A stretch of 64,000 nt of DNA from contig CAZUQM010000010.1 in assembly GCA_964622545.1 (NCBI GenBank), positions 119,169-183,168 of the forward strand, read 5' to 3'. Shown here piece by piece: positions 62,677 to 64,000 of the stretch (its first letter is position 1; each line of letters starts with the position of its first letter). The stretch comes from JAFGLZ01 sp964622545 (GTDB taxonomy: Bacteria > Planctomycetota > Phycisphaerae > UBA1845 > JAFGLZ01). The notes beneath the pieces are model-generated. The model searched no databases. It saw only the letters and a program-made list of their open reading frames with translations, and had not been told where the DNA came from. The position numbers and the translations under genes are program-made.

Positions 62677-64000
62677 CTAACCGACGCCCGGCTGCGGCAT
62701 CGCGCCGCCGAAGTCGGGTTCCTCGGTCGCCGGGGGCGGCGTGGAGACGGGGCGAGCCTCGGGCGCGCGCTCGGCTTCGATCAACTCGGCCAGCGTCGGC
62801 TTGTCGAGCTTTTCGCCGCGGATGATGCGGTCGATGTCGTCGCCGTCGAGCGTCTCATACTTCAGCAGGCCCTCGGCGATAGCCTCGAGCTTGTCGCGGT
62901 TTTCCTCGATGAGCCTCTTGGCATCGGCGTAGGCCGAATCGACGATCTTCTTGGCCTCGCGATCGATCAGCTCGGCCGTCCGCTCGCTGTATTCGCGTCC
63001 GCCGGGCAGCTCGAGCATCGAGGTCCGAGAATCATCGTCGCCGTAGTACAGGAAGCCGACCTCGTCGTTCATGCCCCACTCGGTCACCATCCGGCGCGCG
63101 ATGTCGGTCACCTGACGGATGTCCGCACCGGCCCCGGTCGAGAGGTCGTTCACGGCGAGCTCTTCGGCGATCCGCCCGCCGCAGAGCACGCGGGCGGTCT
63201 CGATCAGGAAGTTGCGACCGTAGGTCTGGCGGTCCTTCTCGGGCAGGCTCATGGTGGCCCCGCCCATCGGGCCGCGCGGGATGATGCTCACCTTGTGGAT
63301 CGGATCGGTGTCAGGCAACAGCGCCTGAACCAGGGCGTGTCCGGCCTCGTGCCAGGCCGTCGCCACGCGCTCCTTCTCGTCGATGACGCGGTTCTTCTTG
63401 GCCCGGCCCCAGCGGATCTTGTCGCGAGACTCCTCCAGATCCGCCTGCTCGACGTACTCCTTGTTGGCCATCGTCGCGATCAGGGCCGCCTCGTTGATGA
63501 TCGCCGCCAGGTCGGCACCGCTGAACATCGGCGTGCCCCGGGCGAGCTTCTGGAGGTCGGCGTCCGGACCGAGCTTGATCTTCTTGGCGTACAGCTTGAG
63601 GATCTCGAGCCGACCCTTGATGTCGGGCAGCGGCACGAACACCTGCCGATCGAACCGTCCCGGGCGAATCAGAGCCGGATCCAGGACGTCCACCCGGTTG
63701 GTCGCCGCGATGACGATAACCTGGTCAGACGACTCGAAGCCGTCCATCTCGACGAGGATCGCGTTGAGCGTCTGCTCGCGCTCGTCGTGGCCTCCGCCGT
63801 TATAACCGGCGCCGCGACGGCGACCCACCGCGTCGATCTCGTCCAGGAAGATGATGCAGGGCGAGTTCTCCTTGGCCTGCTTGAACAGGTCTCGGACACG
63901 GCTGGCACCCACGCCGACGAACATCTCGACGAAGTCCGAGCCGCTGATGCTGAAGAAGGGCACGTCCGCCTCGCCGGCGATCGCCTTGGCCAGCAGCGTC
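62677..64000 (-). CDS. ftsH: ATP-dependent zinc metalloprotease FtsH (5' part lies outside the window)
   Basis: Degrades membrane and short-lived cytosolic proteins in an ATP-dependent way. The visible part starts within the Walker A helix (TLLAKAIAGEA) and includes the pore loop FVEMFVGVGASRVRDLF, Walker B CIIFLDEIDAVG, the second region of homology NRVDVLDPALIRPGRFDR, the zinc motif HEAGH and a third zinc ligand Asp in STGAGADIRQVTDIAR. The N-terminal membrane part lies beyond the window edge. The C-terminus is a Pro-rich tail. Confidence 0.95.
   Translation of the reverse strand, partial: TLLAKAIAGEADVPFFSISGSDFVEMFVGVGASRVRDLFKQAKENSPCIIFLDEIDAVGRRRGAGYNGGGHDEREQTLNAILVEMDGFESSDQVIVIAATNRVDVLDPALIRPGRFDRQVFVPLPDIKGRLEILKLYAKKIKLGPDADLQKLARGTPMFSGADLAAIINEAALIATMANKEYVEQADLEESRDKIRWGRAKKNRVIDEKERVATAWHEAGHALVQALLPDTDPIHKVSIIPRGPMGGATMSLPEKDRQTYGRNFLIETARVLCGGRIAEELAVNDLSTGAGADIRQVTDIARRMVTEWGMNDEVGFLYYGDDDSRTSMLELPGGREYSERTAELIDREAKKIVDSAYADAKRLIEENRDKLEAIAEGLLKYETLDGDDIDRIIRGEKLDKPTLAELIEAERAPEARPVSTPPPATEEPDFGGAMPQPGVG

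Overview
The window is GC-rich, densely coded bacterial chromosome, most likely from a member of the Planctomycetota (perhaps a Phycisphaerae-like or uncultured lineage). The case rests on style rather than a marker gene. There is an ECF sigma factor paired with a receptor Ser/Thr kinase whose N-terminal segment is of the planctomycete type. Several sugar enzymes carry twin-arginine signals. There are many lipoproteins, large secreted carbohydrate-active proteins, EF-hand proteins with Pro/Gly-rich linkers, and short palindromic intergenic repeats. No phage, IS element, integrase or CRISPR array was seen.

Layout. 1-7.6 kb: the 5' part of hisS, a YkgJ-type Cys-cluster protein, a secreted phosphoesterase-like lipoprotein with altered metal ligands, hemC, and a tight cheR-cheD-cheB operon. 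7.9-10.4 kb: tRNA-Lys(CUU) followed by a strong hairpin, an AttH/CrtC-type lipoprotein and a secreted beta-helix protein. 10.7-16.1 kb: a signalling block with an ECF sigma factor and Ser/Thr kinase on the minus strand, divergent from two paralogous exported EF-hand proteins. 16.4-21.2 kb: a GH28-like secreted enzyme and a four-PAS hybrid histidine kinase. 21.2-24.4 kb: three Tat-signal proteins on the minus strand (sugar isomerase-like, DJ-1/PfpI, Gfo/Idh/MocA). 24.8-30.1 kb: a complete ribose-type ABC importer (binding protein, double ATPase, permease with an extra periplasmic domain) and a cytosolic Gfo/Idh protein. 30.2-34.7 kb: small membrane, lipoprotein and unknown genes, a class IV aminotransferase, and clustered palindromic repeats. 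34.9-41.7 kb: a LamG plus Asp-box exo-hydrolase, then a three-gene unit of a duplicated Ig-like protein, a histidine kinase and a PhoB-like regulator. 42-49.3 kb: a MetE-C-like methyltransferase, an acyltransferase-like/CPBP-protease/unknown operon and a 1198-residue NPCBM glycosidase-like protein. 49.4-64 kb: housekeeping genes including a hotdog protein, a PhnD-like binding protein, gyrA, a TlyA-like methyltransferase without S4, rpsT, a TPR protein, def-fmt-nadB, a UVR-motif protein, an esterase, an Mth938-like protein and the 3' part of ftsH.

How the genes fit together. One theme is polysaccharide use: secreted GH28-like, beta-helix, Asp-box, NPCBM and esterase proteins, a sugar ABC importer, and Gfo/Idh and isomerase enzymes. 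A second theme is signalling: two histidine kinases, an ECF/STK pair, the Che adaptation genes and EF-hand proteins. The third is translation and N-terminal formyl-Met processing (hisS, tRNA-Lys, rpsT, def, fmt).

The most unusual observations are: at least three families of short dispersed palindromes confined to intergenic DNA; enzyme-like proteins whose catalytic motifs are altered (phosphoesterase, Gfo/Idh, acyltransferase); a permease carrying a periplasmic domain; a GyrA with Val and Pro at the two main quinolone positions; and the sigma/kinase/EF-hand neighbourhood. All functional statements are from reading the sequence; no database search was possible.
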